Below, in pieces: positions 11,770 to 23,544 of a stretch of DNA of 64,000 nt (its first letter is position 1; every line of letters begins with the position of its first letter). Source of the stretch: Sipunculus nudus (lineage: Eukaryota > Annelida > Sipuncula > Golfingiida > Sipunculidae); NCBI GenBank assembly GCA_026874595.1, contig CM049309.1, forward strand, positions 92,276,723 through 92,340,722, given 5' to 3'. The notes beneath the pieces are model-generated. The model was not told the DNA's origin. It did not search any database and saw nothing but the letters and a program-made list of their open reading frames with translations. The translations under genes were made by a program, and so were the position numbers.

Positions 11770-12332
11770 CTAGGAAATAAACATACATTGGAAAGGGAAG
11801 TTACCTTTAGAAATCAGTTGGTATGTGCGGGTTTCCATGCCACTGGGGTGACATACATGCATGCTATAATATGGCACCAGCACCGGGCTTCTTCTAGATA
11901 CTGTCACTCACATTGTGTGGCCAAATAAAACAGTGTTCATCTTCTGCTGGGTTTAACTATGTAAACAACATGACAGATGCCAAATTGTATGATACAAGCA
12001 CAGTCCCAGGGAATGTATACCAAAGAACATAATGTATACCATATATGTATACCATAAACAGAATAATTAAGGTTCTAGGGGACATTTATATACAGAGCAT
12101 TCATCTGAAAAAAATAGGCAGTGTACATACATGCATATGGTATAGCATCTTAAATCTAATTAATGCCTAGGCCAGAAATACCTGTATTTTACATAATCAT
12201 TATTTAACGATGTGATCAATTTGTTAGGTGTAAATTGTGACTATAAACAGCCTAACAGAAGCAAAACATTACATATCATAATTTACTTTTTGGTTATTTC
12301 AAATTCTGCAAAATAATAATTACATTCAGAAA
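11770..12332. other. unique intron sequence
   Basis: Contains a short run of ATGTATACC repeats near 12013-12056. No gene is supported. Confidence 0.5.
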
Positions 12333-14944
12333 ACAAGGGACCTATGGGTCACGACGCTCAGCTGTTATATATGATAAAAAAATATTATTTAGAAATGAGG
12401 CACATGCTGGTTTTGTGTGGTAATGAATATAAGCTGTATTATGAGTTGTTGTTGTTTAGCTTATGTATGATTTTGATAGTACCTTTGGAGACAGGGAAGA
12501 GGATTGATTTCATTTATTTTATTAACAAATGGAGTACTACTGTCACACAGATTTTGACTTGGCCATATAACTTATAACAGAACATATAATATAAGAGTTT
12601 AACTATTTATTAAAAAAATTACAAATATTGTCCCAAATATAATTTTTATTAAAAATAATAAGAGAATCAAATGATTTTTTAAAATGAAATATAACTGATA
12701 TGATTATTAAAATAATATTAAAGAATATATTCATGAATGCATTCATGAATACATTTTGAAAGTATTTGCACGAGTATTCATATACTTTCATTTTTACCTG
12801 AATTCCCATTCTTTATGCAAGAAATTTTATAATGGAGTACATAATCATATTCGTATTTAAATACAATTACAAAGTGTTCGCACCATGTCTGGTATTTATT
12901 CAGTTTTCACCAAACAATGATGTTGAGAATCCAGAATATACAAAATTCACACATTTAAATATTGATCATAAGTACCTGGTTTTATGGCTTTTATTTATAT
13001 TAAAAAATAACTGTAAAAAATTCATTTTGGACTAATTTCACATCAATGTACACACTAGACACAGTAGGAATCTAGATTAATATTATCAACTGCATCTTTG
13101 TCTATCATTAATTTCCTTCATATAATCCTTAATGATTAGTAATGAATAATATGATTTACTTCTTTATCATTAAAAATGAACTGAAAAATGCCATAGGTGA
13201 CTGCATGGTGTTATTTGGAATATGTGACATTCTACCCATCGATACCAGATTCTTATATCATCAGTAACTGCAAGTTAATTTCCTGTTATTATAAACTAAC
13301 AAATTCCTTTTCTATTTTTCTTTAATTTGTTATTAAAAACCAATAAAAATTTATTAATTTATTGTTTATTGTTATGTTGTTGGTTAAAACTACTAGATGA
13401 GTTGGGTTGAACACCTGGATCAACTGTGGCTGGCCATAAGCTGCCTGGATTCTCCCCTCAAGCGTGCATAATTTGATGAAAGGTCAACAAGGTCAACATA
13501 CAGGTGACTCAAGAGGGGCTGGAGAGAGCCAAAGTCTGACAGGGTCTCATAAAAAATATTAATAAAAGCTACAATATTTGGCAAATTTCTTTCAGCTTTC
13601 TAAACTAAAAAGCTGAAATCCTTATGTGTGCATGATATGAAAATTATATCAACAGTGCTCACGGGAAACAAACGTGCCATGGTCACAGTTGGGCAAAATT
13701 TAAGGTACTAATTTTATATTTATACTAATAACTTATAAAATTTGAAAAATTCAGAACTAATTTTGGGTATTCAGTTGAATCTTGATTAAATAATGTTACA
13801 TCCCTGACAAAAAAGATCTCTAGCTTCAGCAATGCCCTTGTTAAGGGAGTAAATATATTTCTTGATTTTTACAAAGTGCATTATGTTTGGGCCCATAACT
13901 TAAAAAAAATACACAATACTGACACCATTTCTGGCATGTGCATAGTGAATGTATAGAAAAATATGTATATTATATATGATCAAAGTCAGATCAGTGGTTT
14001 TGATATTAGGCAGTCTTAAAGTGTAACATTGGGTTTTTAATGGAAAAATGAAGTTTTTCATTGATATCTCGAAGAAATTAAGTCCTAGTGACCAAATTCT
14101 TGGCATGGTAGGGGATTTTGGAGAAATCTAACTGTATGCCAAATTTAAGGAACTTAGAGCTGAAGCGCGGGAGCTGAGCTCTAGCAAACTGCATAAAATT
14201 GGCAATATGTGACATGGTGCTTGAAAACTTGAATAAAATCTATAGTTTTTGATCAACTGGTTTCAAATTTTTGGTGTTAACAGTTGAAATGCTAACAAAA
14301 ACATGCTGTGAAAATTAAATTCACAGCAGTTACAGCAAAAAAACGTGCCATGGTCAAAGTTGGGCAAAATTTAAGGTACCAATTTTTTATTTTTGCTAAT
14401 ATTTTTAAAAATTTAAAAGATTTTGATCTAATTTTGGGTATACAATTTAATTTTGATTAAGAAAAGTAATATTACTGGAAAAAAAGTGCTTAGCTTTAAC
14501 AAGTTTTGTGTTAAGTGATAAAATTTCTTTCCTGATTATTTACAAAATGCATTATATGTGGGCCCATAACTTTTTTAAATTAAATAATACAGACCTAATT
14601 TCTGGCATGTACATAGGAATTATATAGAGGATTATTTATAGGAAATATGAGGAAAAACAGATGAGTGGTTTTGATATTAGGAAGTCCTAAAGTGTGAAAA
14701 TAGGTTCTTAATAAAAAATTGAGGTTTTTCCTTAATTTCTCAAAGGAATGAAGTCGCAAAGACCCAGTTTTTGGCTTGGTAGGAGATCTTGGGGACATCT
14801 AACATTATGCTGAATTTTGGATTCCTAGGTCTTACGGTTTCAAAACGTGCCACATCTACGGACGGACGGACGGACGGACGGACGGACGACGGACAATGGA
14901 CCACGACTATAGCTCAGATGACTAATAGTCAGCTGAGCTAAAAA
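12333..14944 (+). mobile_element. HP-1 element, long form, complete
   Basis: 5' end ACAAGGGACCTATGGGTCAC, then GCTCAGCTG. Two diverged core units about 670 bp apart (GCCATGGTCA... at 13676 and 14347) follow. A GGACGGACGGACGGAC tract lies at 14858-14892. The terminal hairpin has arms AGCTCAGATGACT and AGTCAGCTGAGCT, followed by AAAA. Small frames in it recur only as repeat copies (23933, 40583) and carry no known transposase motif. Confidence 0.75.
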
Positions 14945-17900
14945 TGGCATTCTTATCAAAAAGGTTCAAGGGAAAGCATTGTCAACTGGTCTTTATTCTT
15001 AGAATCTACATTCCAATTTGTTATATAAATATATCACATTATAAAATTTATATTACTCATGAATTGGTTACAGAGGAAATAAATTCTTATATACATACAT
15101 GGCATTTATTTCATTTATTAACTTAATGTTCTTCTAGGATACCTCATTGTGTAAGATAAGCAGAACCTTTTTCTTTTTTTTCATATTTGATTAATTTTGT
15201 CAAATATATCATAAAAGTGTAGTTTGTTACTCTGTTAAGTACATAAAGTGACCATGCCCCTCCATTTTTCATATGTTTTATTGATTTAAATCTTTTTAAT
15301 TTATATTTTCATTTAAGGAAATCTAAACTTTTCTTATTTAAAATCTGACACAGTATGGTTGTATCCTCGCAAAATATACAATACTATAAATTTTAAAAGT
15401 GATAGTATAAAATGTGAAAAGAAACTTGATGTCAAAACCAAGCATTGTCACATGTGGCTTAAGAAAAAGTTATTTTTTTGTCATGCCCAGTGGACTGATG
15501 GATGGAAGGGAGAATGAACAGACCAGTGGTTTGCACAATTACTTACTGAGAAGTCATATTTGCTGGATCCTTCTTTACAGACGTCCTGCCAGGACAATGT
15601 TAATTCATACCACGTGTTTCCATCGTATAAACCCAGCACATCGTTTCCTTCTTCATACAAATCATATATACTGGTCCAAGCCAGCAGTGATCCATAATGC
15701 GTGGGAAATCCAAATTTTTGCATTTTTCTTGACAATGTCCTGTCCCAACTATTCCTTAATTTAGCTTTTATTTTCAGTAAGAAAATTTTGAAAATCTTCA
15801 ATTTGTGAGCACAAATTTCAATGATTGAGATGTGATATGTACCAGGGTTACCAGTGACAAGCTGAATTCTTAGAAAAAAAAACATCATGTCCCAAACTCC
15901 ATGTAATGGTGTAGCAGGAAGGCAGTATACTGCACTGACTGTGAGGGCTGTTTTCCACATGAAGTTCTGCTTATCATATCTCATTCCCGAATCAAATGTA
16001 TGGCCAAGTCTGTGGTTCAAGTCATTTGTGTTCAACTTCAATGTTTAGTTTTAAATCCAAGCAGTCTCCTTTTTTCTTTCATAAGGAAAAACTCTGTTCT
16101 CTCTGCATCACAAAGTTTCTCTGTTCTAGACCAGCACGACTGAAATTGACAGTACCATTAATATAAATTCATATGCAGAATGCCATATGATAAACCAGCT
16201 GGGGACAGCATGGGTCAATACAGGAAATAAAGGGGAGGTTGACTAGTCTGTCCCGAACTTGATGTCACTGAGGTACATCCAGGAAGTGAACTTAAAGCTG
16301 TCACATCAATATCTGTCATGGTGCTGTTTACTCAATAAACACTTAATCAAGGTATCATCATGCTTTCAAGTCAAGTGTGGCAATGAGACTTTAATTGGTC
16401 CATTTGGTGCTTTTTCATCACTGAATACCCTACATGGAGTCCATGGTAACCCCTGATAGTCTTTAGAATTAGCCATCTCCTGCACTTGGGAGGTTTTCTG
16501 TGAACTCAGTAACAGTCTCAGTGATGTGACAACATTCTTAACATGGCCAGGCAGGGTCTGAGCCTTTAAAACATGCTGCCAGAACAGATTCAAATTCTGA
16601 GGAGCACTGTTCTGTTTGAAGTGTAGGTCACACTGGAGGATCCTGTACTTGAACCAGCTAATACAGTGCCAGCTCTGTCTTGTAAGACCAGCCTTTGTTT
16701 ACACATAGTGAAGCCAGTGTTTCTGTAGCAGAACTGCCCTGAAAGATTGGAGCTACCCTGTTTATGTCTCAACAGACATAGGTACTAACGACCATCACAT
16801 GGGCTGACTGTCACTGATGTCTGGATGAATACCCAGGACAGCACAGGTAACAAGGACAGTTAATGATCTGAACAGCATCAATAGACAGGTAGGAGCATAG
16901 CAACCATCAGCTAACCTGCACTGGCAACCAACACCCTGCATGTGGACACTGTTAATTTCATTTCATCTTGGCTTGTCACTGGCGGCATCATGATAGATTC
17001 TCATCCATGCCTGCTAAAATCAGAATCCAGCAAATTAACACAGACACATCCGGTGGCTCTGACAACCATGATGCTGCACTCTCAACCACACCCACATCAG
17101 GTGGCTAGTGCTGCCACAGGTAAAGCCTCCGCCTCAGCTGACATTTATTGAATCATAATCTACCTGGTCCACCTGCAGGGATTTTTCAGTACTGTCCTCG
17201 CATTTATCTGAGACAACCATACTGAGCTGCTATGTCATGACAGGCCCATCCATTAAATCAATAAATCATTAGGATCTATTAAAATCTAGATTTTAGTGTG
17301 CATGAGCCTTTTATTAACCAAGAAAAGGAACAGACATTCAGTTTATGGCAACAGGTTAGATTATTTAGGTTCAGTAGTGTCAAAATGTTTTACAACTAAG
17401 CAATATTAAAGACACTGTTAAAGCATTAAAATATTTGATATTTATAGGTTCGATACATCTGTTCAAGATTGTTATGTACACTTTACTTTGGGTTTGTACA
17501 AATTTTGGGAACTGTATTTCTAGACATCTTATAATAGGTACATTTAAATAATCACAAGAAAATCATCTTTAAAAAATATTATAACTCAAAAATTAAATTA
17601 TAACAGACATAGGACATCAATTAATAATTTGTCAGGTATGTTTTACAAAAAAAAATTACTTCTGACTGGTTCATAGGCTTCCTTACTTTTTTATCAAATG
17701 TTACAAAGGAAAATGGGGTTGGAGGTCTGTAAATTTCATCATGCATACATCTTTCTATACATCATGTATACCTTCACTGAGACTACACCAAACAAATACA
17801 TGTTATAGGTTAGTTAACACTCAGTATGATCCCAACAAATAGGACTAGCTTTGTTTGAATATATCTTGTTTGTATACAGTGTTGTGTGTGTTATTACCTA

Positions 17901-19099
17901 GACATTATCAGTTTGATAAGTACAGATGCTAACAATTTATTATCTATGAATAGAACTAAATCTTGGCCATGTACTTATAATTAAGTCACATGCCAACCTT
18001 ATCAACTTCTAGTACTTCCTCAGCACCAAAGTATGTTACCACAAATAACAATTAACATTAGTACTGTTCAAAACCTAAATTCATCTCAAATCATAAATGC
18101 CTCATTTTCATGTGCCCAGATATGACTGAATTAAAATCCAACACATATGGGCAACTAATGCTTACAAATCAGCTGACATGTTTGTGGTTAGAAATGAAAG
18201 TGTAAAACATTATTGCCAAAAAAAATCAGTGGCTAGAGTTATGTGGAGGTCAGAGTGTGCTACTGTCTGTTATCAGAAACCATCACGGATTTCAATCTGT
18301 ACATAACCTGACAGATTTGTAAGTCAGATATATTCCTAGAAGCCAACAGGATCTACTTTCATGGGCAGCATATTTAACTTTCTATATCCCAGGAAAGCTC
18401 AAGGGGCTTTCTAAAAAGTTAGTACAGAAAAAGTTATAAAAATTTATCATCATGATACATTTTAGTACATAAAATAATAGTGTAACTTTTGGCTTTTTTG
18501 GTAATTTTAATTTTCTTTTATTTTTTTTCTTTTAAATAAACAAGATATGGATAACAAAGTTGCTGCTGTCATTATTAGCTATCTTTAATGCATAACATAA
18601 CTTTAACAGACATCAATGAAAATACTCCACTTACACAAAATAATTATATGCGAACCTTACTTGACTGTATTGATACCTGTTCAATGAAAATTTGTCATTT
18701 TATTTGAAAAATTAGTAGGAGCAGAGTGTCATTCAAAACTTACCAAACAACCATTTAGAAGTTTATTATCCTTTCTTATTTAAAACACATGTAATACATA
18801 TTATATAACATTGCTCATTTCATATCTATAATCTGCAACAAAAATTTTAATATATTCTTGTGTTTACATTAGAAGTTCATTGCTCTCATACTTGTTTGTG
18901 TTGTGCGGTAAATCCTGGTATGAAGAGATCCTAGGAACTTCATGGGCACTCTGTAACACTGGGGGGAGGGGGGGTTGTCCATGAATAGGCATACATGTAG
19001 TCTTATCTGACAAAGTTCCTTACTCAAATTGATTAAGTATATCTAAGAAAAGGGAATATCTTTCTTTGTGCTGTCAATATGACACTTTAACACAGCAAG
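14945..19099. other. PIP5K1 intron, unique DNA
   Basis: Holds the unexplained 186-codon frame (15481-16041) and a somewhat less AT-rich stretch at 16200-17200 with short frames on both strands that I cannot assign. A G-rich run lies at 18961-18974. No RNA gene or known domain was seen. Confidence 0.5.
15481..16041 (-). other. 186-codon open frame with terminal splice donor, unknown
   Basis: This is the longest open frame in the window. Its most protein-like part (about 15541-15735) includes FGFPTHYGSLLAWTSIYDLY and VLGLYDGNTWYELTL, and a consensus donor gtaagt lies at 15537-15542, after YDFS. The upstream part is lower in complexity, with long hydrophobic or lysine runs, and may be intronic. 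No acceptor in phase with PIP5K1 was found, so it is not a simple cassette of that gene. I cannot name a family. It could be a decayed mobile-element exon. Confidence 0.25.
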
Positions 19100-19823
19100 A
19101 ACTAGTTGTGGTCGGACAATGGTCCTCAGAGGGCCCCGCGTTTCTGCTAGTGCTGGACTAGTTTACATATGGGTGAAAAATTAAGTTAAATTTGAAAAAT
19201 ATCAGAAACAAAAACAGGTTTTTATCCATATACATGAGGGAAAAAATCATACTGGATTGAAATAATATGTCTGAAATAATGTGTGCAATAGAAAATCACC
19301 AAATGAAGTCTGTTAGCCATATTGGATTTTGAGCAAGTCTGTAATTCAATAGGTCTGGAGCCCTCAAAGGGACCAATGATTCCTGGAAATTTGGAAAAGC
19401 TGAAGTATGTTGTTATTTAGTTATCACACACAAAGAAAATCAGCAATTGGGCAGTGGCGGCCATATTGAAATTCCAACAGGTCTGTAATTCAAAAGGTCT
19501 GGAGCCCTTACAGGTACCAATCATCCCTGTGAATTTGGAAAAGCTGCAGTATGTTGTTGTTGAGTTATTGCGTGCAAAAGAAAATCAGCTATTGGGCTGT
19601 GACGGCCATATTTGAATTCTGACAAGTTGTAATTCGATAGGTCTAGAGCCGTCATAGGTATCAATCATCCCTGTGAATTTGGGAAAGCTGCAGTATGTTG
19701 TTGTTGAGTTATCGCGTGCAAAAGAAAGTGTCACTGACGGAAGGACGGAAGTACAGATGGACGGAAAGACAGACTGACACGGTGATCACTATTGGGCACC
19801 GCTTGTCAAGCGAGGCCCTAATA
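19100..19823 (+). mobile_element. HP-2 element, copy 1
   Basis: Begins AACTAGTTGTGGTCGGACAA. It has three units of about 145 bp with GTCTGTAATTCAATAGGTCT (about 19346, 19480, 19625), a GACGGAAGGACGGAAG tract and a terminal hairpin (arms GGGCACCGCTTG and CAAGCGAGGCCC) then TAATAA. Non-coding. Confidence 0.7.
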
Positions 19824-20180
19824 ATTCACCTCATGGAGGTCCAAACCAGGTATACTGTACTGTCAATATTATAAGACATCACACAACACGTCTACTAAAC
19901 AACAAATAATAACTGTAGCTTTTTACTGGTTTATTCTAATATTTCTATAATACAGGCAGACTGTTAACTGGAAAAGTCCAATCTCATAATTATCAGTCAC
20001 AGGTAACCTAAGCATCAAGATTTGTACTACCTATTGACCAACTGTTATGATAAATTTTATATTTGAAAACAGCTGTCCTTGAGATAGGGCAAACAGTTAA
20101 GTATATTTTATTTTTTATTTTCTCTTTTCTTAATGAGAAAAAAAAACTTATCATGACCTTATTTGAAAATCTTGAACTTG
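19824..20180. other. unique intron sequence
   Basis: No gene or repeat match inside the window. Confidence 0.4.
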
Positions 20181-20490
20181 ACAAGGGACCAATGGGTCAC
20201 GGCGCTCAGCTGAAGTTTGAAATTTTTGCAAATGCAAAATATGCAAAATATTCTATTGTAAGGTTTTTCATATTTACAAGCATATAAGAAGCTAAGAGGA
20301 AAGGGGCCCTCCTACTTGGTTATAGTAAAGTTCTAAATATATGATTGCAAAACTAATACTCTGACAAGACTGTCATGAAGAAACAGTAAAAGTTTTGAGA
20401 TACTGTGATGCATATGAAAAATTTACAGATGGACAGGCAAGTGGACAGAATGGACTAATACCTTTATTTCACTATCAAGGGTATAATGCA
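20181..20490 (+). mobile_element. HP-1-type 5' terminus with short body
   Basis: ACAAGGGACCAATGGGTCAC followed by GCGCTCAGCTG matches the HP-1 start. The body is unrelated to the long form and ends near a GGACAGGCAAGTGGACAG stretch without the usual hairpin. Either a short variant or a truncated copy; the right boundary is uncertain. Confidence 0.45.
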
Positions 20491-20868
20491 TTTAAGTTTA
20501 TATTTAAGCCGATTTTTTAGCATATCCACTTTTTCCATTAAGTTTTTATCAGATTCCTTTTTTTTATTTACAAGTTTTATAAATTTGAAAAAAAAAATCT
20601 GAAAATATAAGATAAAATATCAGAATTCTAAGTTGCAATCATTATTTATCCAGAGTGTAGCTCATATCGGGTCATATTATGCTTACACATATATTTTATT
20701 TTTTTTAATCACAAATCCTTAAACTGAAATAAAAAAGAAAATAATGCCACAACATGTCATCTTAAAGATTATTCACTGAATCACTTTTAAAAAGTTTTGT
20801 ACATTGGAACTTTCAGTACATGCTTAATTTTATTCACGGATATAAAAGATTAAGTAAATCTAATAAAA

Positions 20869-22263
20869 CAAGTGACCCATGGGTCATGATGCTCAGCCGA
20901 CTGACATGTAGATAATATGTCCTTGCAAAGACAACTAATTAAGATAATGTAGGTGGCATCATGGTTCATGCATATTAGCTTATGTTCATCAAGACCCATA
21001 AGCAAAACAAATCTGATGGCAATCCAACCAGCCTTTCATGAGGAATCTGGCAATTTGTGTGTTTTTTTGCATTATTTCTGGGGTTCCCAAACATCCCCCA
21101 ATACCCCAATATAGGTCACTGTGACCTAATTTCAGGTTTCTTGGGAGAATTTTTGAGGAACTCTCAGGATGTCAAGTTAGAAGATTCTCGGCCCAAAGGT
21201 TATGATTTGTGCCCTACTTTGGTATAAATTTTTCAATAATTCTGAGGGGTGCTTATAAGCCCCATAGCTCAGAAAATATAGGTAACACAGACCTAAAGTC
21301 ATTTCCAAGGAGACTTTTCATAGACCTCCCTGGATCTCAAGTTTGAAGATTTCAGGACCAATGGTTACAATTTGTGCCCTATTAACACTTGACCATATCT
21401 TTGAAGGTCTAAAAAATTTCAGGTTTCCCTGGAGTTTTTTATGGACCTCCCAGGATGTCAAGAAAGAAGATACCAGGTCAAATAGTTATGATTTGTGCCC
21501 TGTTAACAGATGATCACATCTTTGAAGGTCCCAAAAATAAAGATAAAAATGTGTAAAAATTCAAAGAAGTCCAGGTGGCACCACCAGCCTGCAGGAACTG
21601 ATGAAACACTCCATGATGCATATCCATTCAAAAAATCATGGTTATAAATGCATTAGCTGTTCAGATACTGGAGCTTTTGTATCAAATTTTCAATTATTCT
21701 GGGGGGTACTTCGGAGCCCCATAGCTCAAAGAATATGGGAAACAGAGACCTAATTTTAGGTTTCCAAGAAGAATTTTCATGGACCTCCCTGCATATTAAG
21801 AGAGAAGATTCTAGGTCCAGTTGTTATGATTTGTGCCTTGTTAACAGATGACCACATCTTTCAAGGTCTCAATAAAAAGAGAAAAAAAATTGTAAAAATT
21901 AAAAAAATACAGGTAGCCCCACCAGTCTGCAGAAAGTGATGAAACACTTCATGATCAATATCTATGCAAAGAATCATGGTGATCAATGCATTAGTTGTTC
22001 AGATAGCTTTTGTATCAAATTTTCCATTATTCTGGGGGGTACTTCGGAGCCCCAAAACTCGAAGAATATGGGTAATAGAGACCTAATTCCAGGTTTTCAA
22101 GGAGAATTTTCATGGACCTCCCTGGATATCAAGTAAGAAGATCCCAGGTCCAGCGGTTCCAATTTGTGCCCTGTTTACGGACAGGCAGCCGGATGGCCGA
22201 ACGGCTGGACAGACAAAGAGTGATCGCTATAGCTCAGATGACTTACAGTCAGCTGAGCTAATA
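20869..22263 (+). mobile_element. HP-1 element, short subtype, complete
   Basis: Starts CAAGTGACCCATGGGTCATG with GCTCAGCCGACTGAC. It has core units with GGAGAATTTTCATGGACCTC, a GGCACCACC site near 21580, a GGACAGGCAGCCGGATGG tract, and the HP-1 hairpin ending at 22263. Homologous to 33824-35530. Confidence 0.72.
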
Positions 22264-22344
22264 AAACCATCTTATCAAAGTATACACACTGTTAGTGGAA
22301 TGATGGACAAACAACATCATTATCTCAGCTATAATTTTTTACTT

Positions 22345-23200
22345 AAACTAGATGTGGTCAGACAATGGTCCTCAGAAGGCCCCGCGTTTCTGCAAGTGCT
22401 GGACTAGTTTACATATGGGTGGAAAATTAAGTAAAATTTGAAAAATATGACAAACAGAAACAGGCTTTTATCCATATATTCTACTGAATCAAATGATATT
22501 AAAGAAGATATGTCTGAAATAATGTGTGCAATAGAAAATCACGGAATGTAATCTGTTAGCCATATTTGATTTTGAGCCAGTCTGTAATTCAATAAGTCTG
22601 GAGCCCTCATAGGCACCAATGATTCCTGTGAAATTGGGAAAGCTGCAGTAGGTTGTTGTTGAGTTATTGTTTGCGAAAGCAAATCAGCAATTGGGCTGTG
22701 GTGGCCATGTTGGAATACCAATAAGTCTGTAATTCAATAGGTCTGGAGCCCTCATAGGTGCCAATCATTCCTGTGAATTTTGGAAAGCTGCAGTATGTTT
22801 TTGTCGAGTAATCACGGGCGAAAGAAAATCAGCGTTTGGGCTGTGGCAGCCATATTTGAATTCTGACAAGTCTGTAATTCGATAGGTCTGGAGCCCTTAT
22901 AGGTACCAATCATTCCTGTGAATTTGGGAAAGTTGCAGTATGTTGTTGTTGAGTTATCGGGCGCGAAAGAAAATCAGCGATTGGGCTGTGGCGGCCATAT
23001 TGGAATTGCCACAAGTCTGTAATTCGATAGGTCTGGAGCGCTGATAGGTACCAATCAATCCTTTTAATTTGGGAAAGCTGCAGTATGTTGTTGTTGAGTT
23101 ATCGAGCGTGAAAGAAAGTGTCACTGACGGAAGGACGAATGGACAGAAGGACGGACTGACACGGTTATCACTATAGGGCACCCGCTTGTCAAGCGGTGAA
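22345..23200 (+). mobile_element. HP-2 element, copy 2
   Basis: Begins AAACTAGATGTGGTCAGACA. Four core units start near 22579, 22724, 22871 and 23015 (145-147 bp spacing), then a GGACGAATGGACAGAAGG tract and a hairpin (GGGCACCCGCTTG / CAAGCGGTG). The 3' end is slightly diverged. Confidence 0.7.
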
Positions 23201-23544
23201 ATTTTTACTCTTCTGAAGTAAAGAATAACTCAACTGATGAACATTCACACTTTCATATAGCAATACACCACTTTTCGACACAATTAAATGTGCACTTTAA
23301 TCATTGTAACCCTGGTGGTACAATACAAAATCTAAAATGTAGCACAGTCTAGAATAAGAATTAATCAAATACAGAAAATTATAACAATCATCTAGTTTAT
23401 GCACAGCTGGGGGAAGGGGGGAGTGCAGGGCAGTGGGGAAGCCTGCTAGTAGTGGCGAAGCTGAGCCAAGGCAAGCTGGCTGGAGAGGGTTACATAATAC
23501 AAGTGAATGCTGTACTACTAGGTGGGCCTGATGTTAACAACACT
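23201..23544. other. unique intron sequence
   Basis: Contains a purine-rich run (GGGGGAAGGGGGGAGTG) near 23410. No gene. Confidence 0.4.

Noticed and set aside
12344-12577. Open frame recurring at 23933-24121 and 40583-40765
   Set aside because: It lies at the same place in three HP-1 copies but differs in length. It has no known motif and the frame is not better kept than the rest of the element, so it is repeat sequence and not a gene.
19081-23200. HP-2 units as possible small structured RNAs
   Set aside because: The hairpins occur only at the element termini and follow the pattern of other families. Nothing suggests a transcribed RNA gene.
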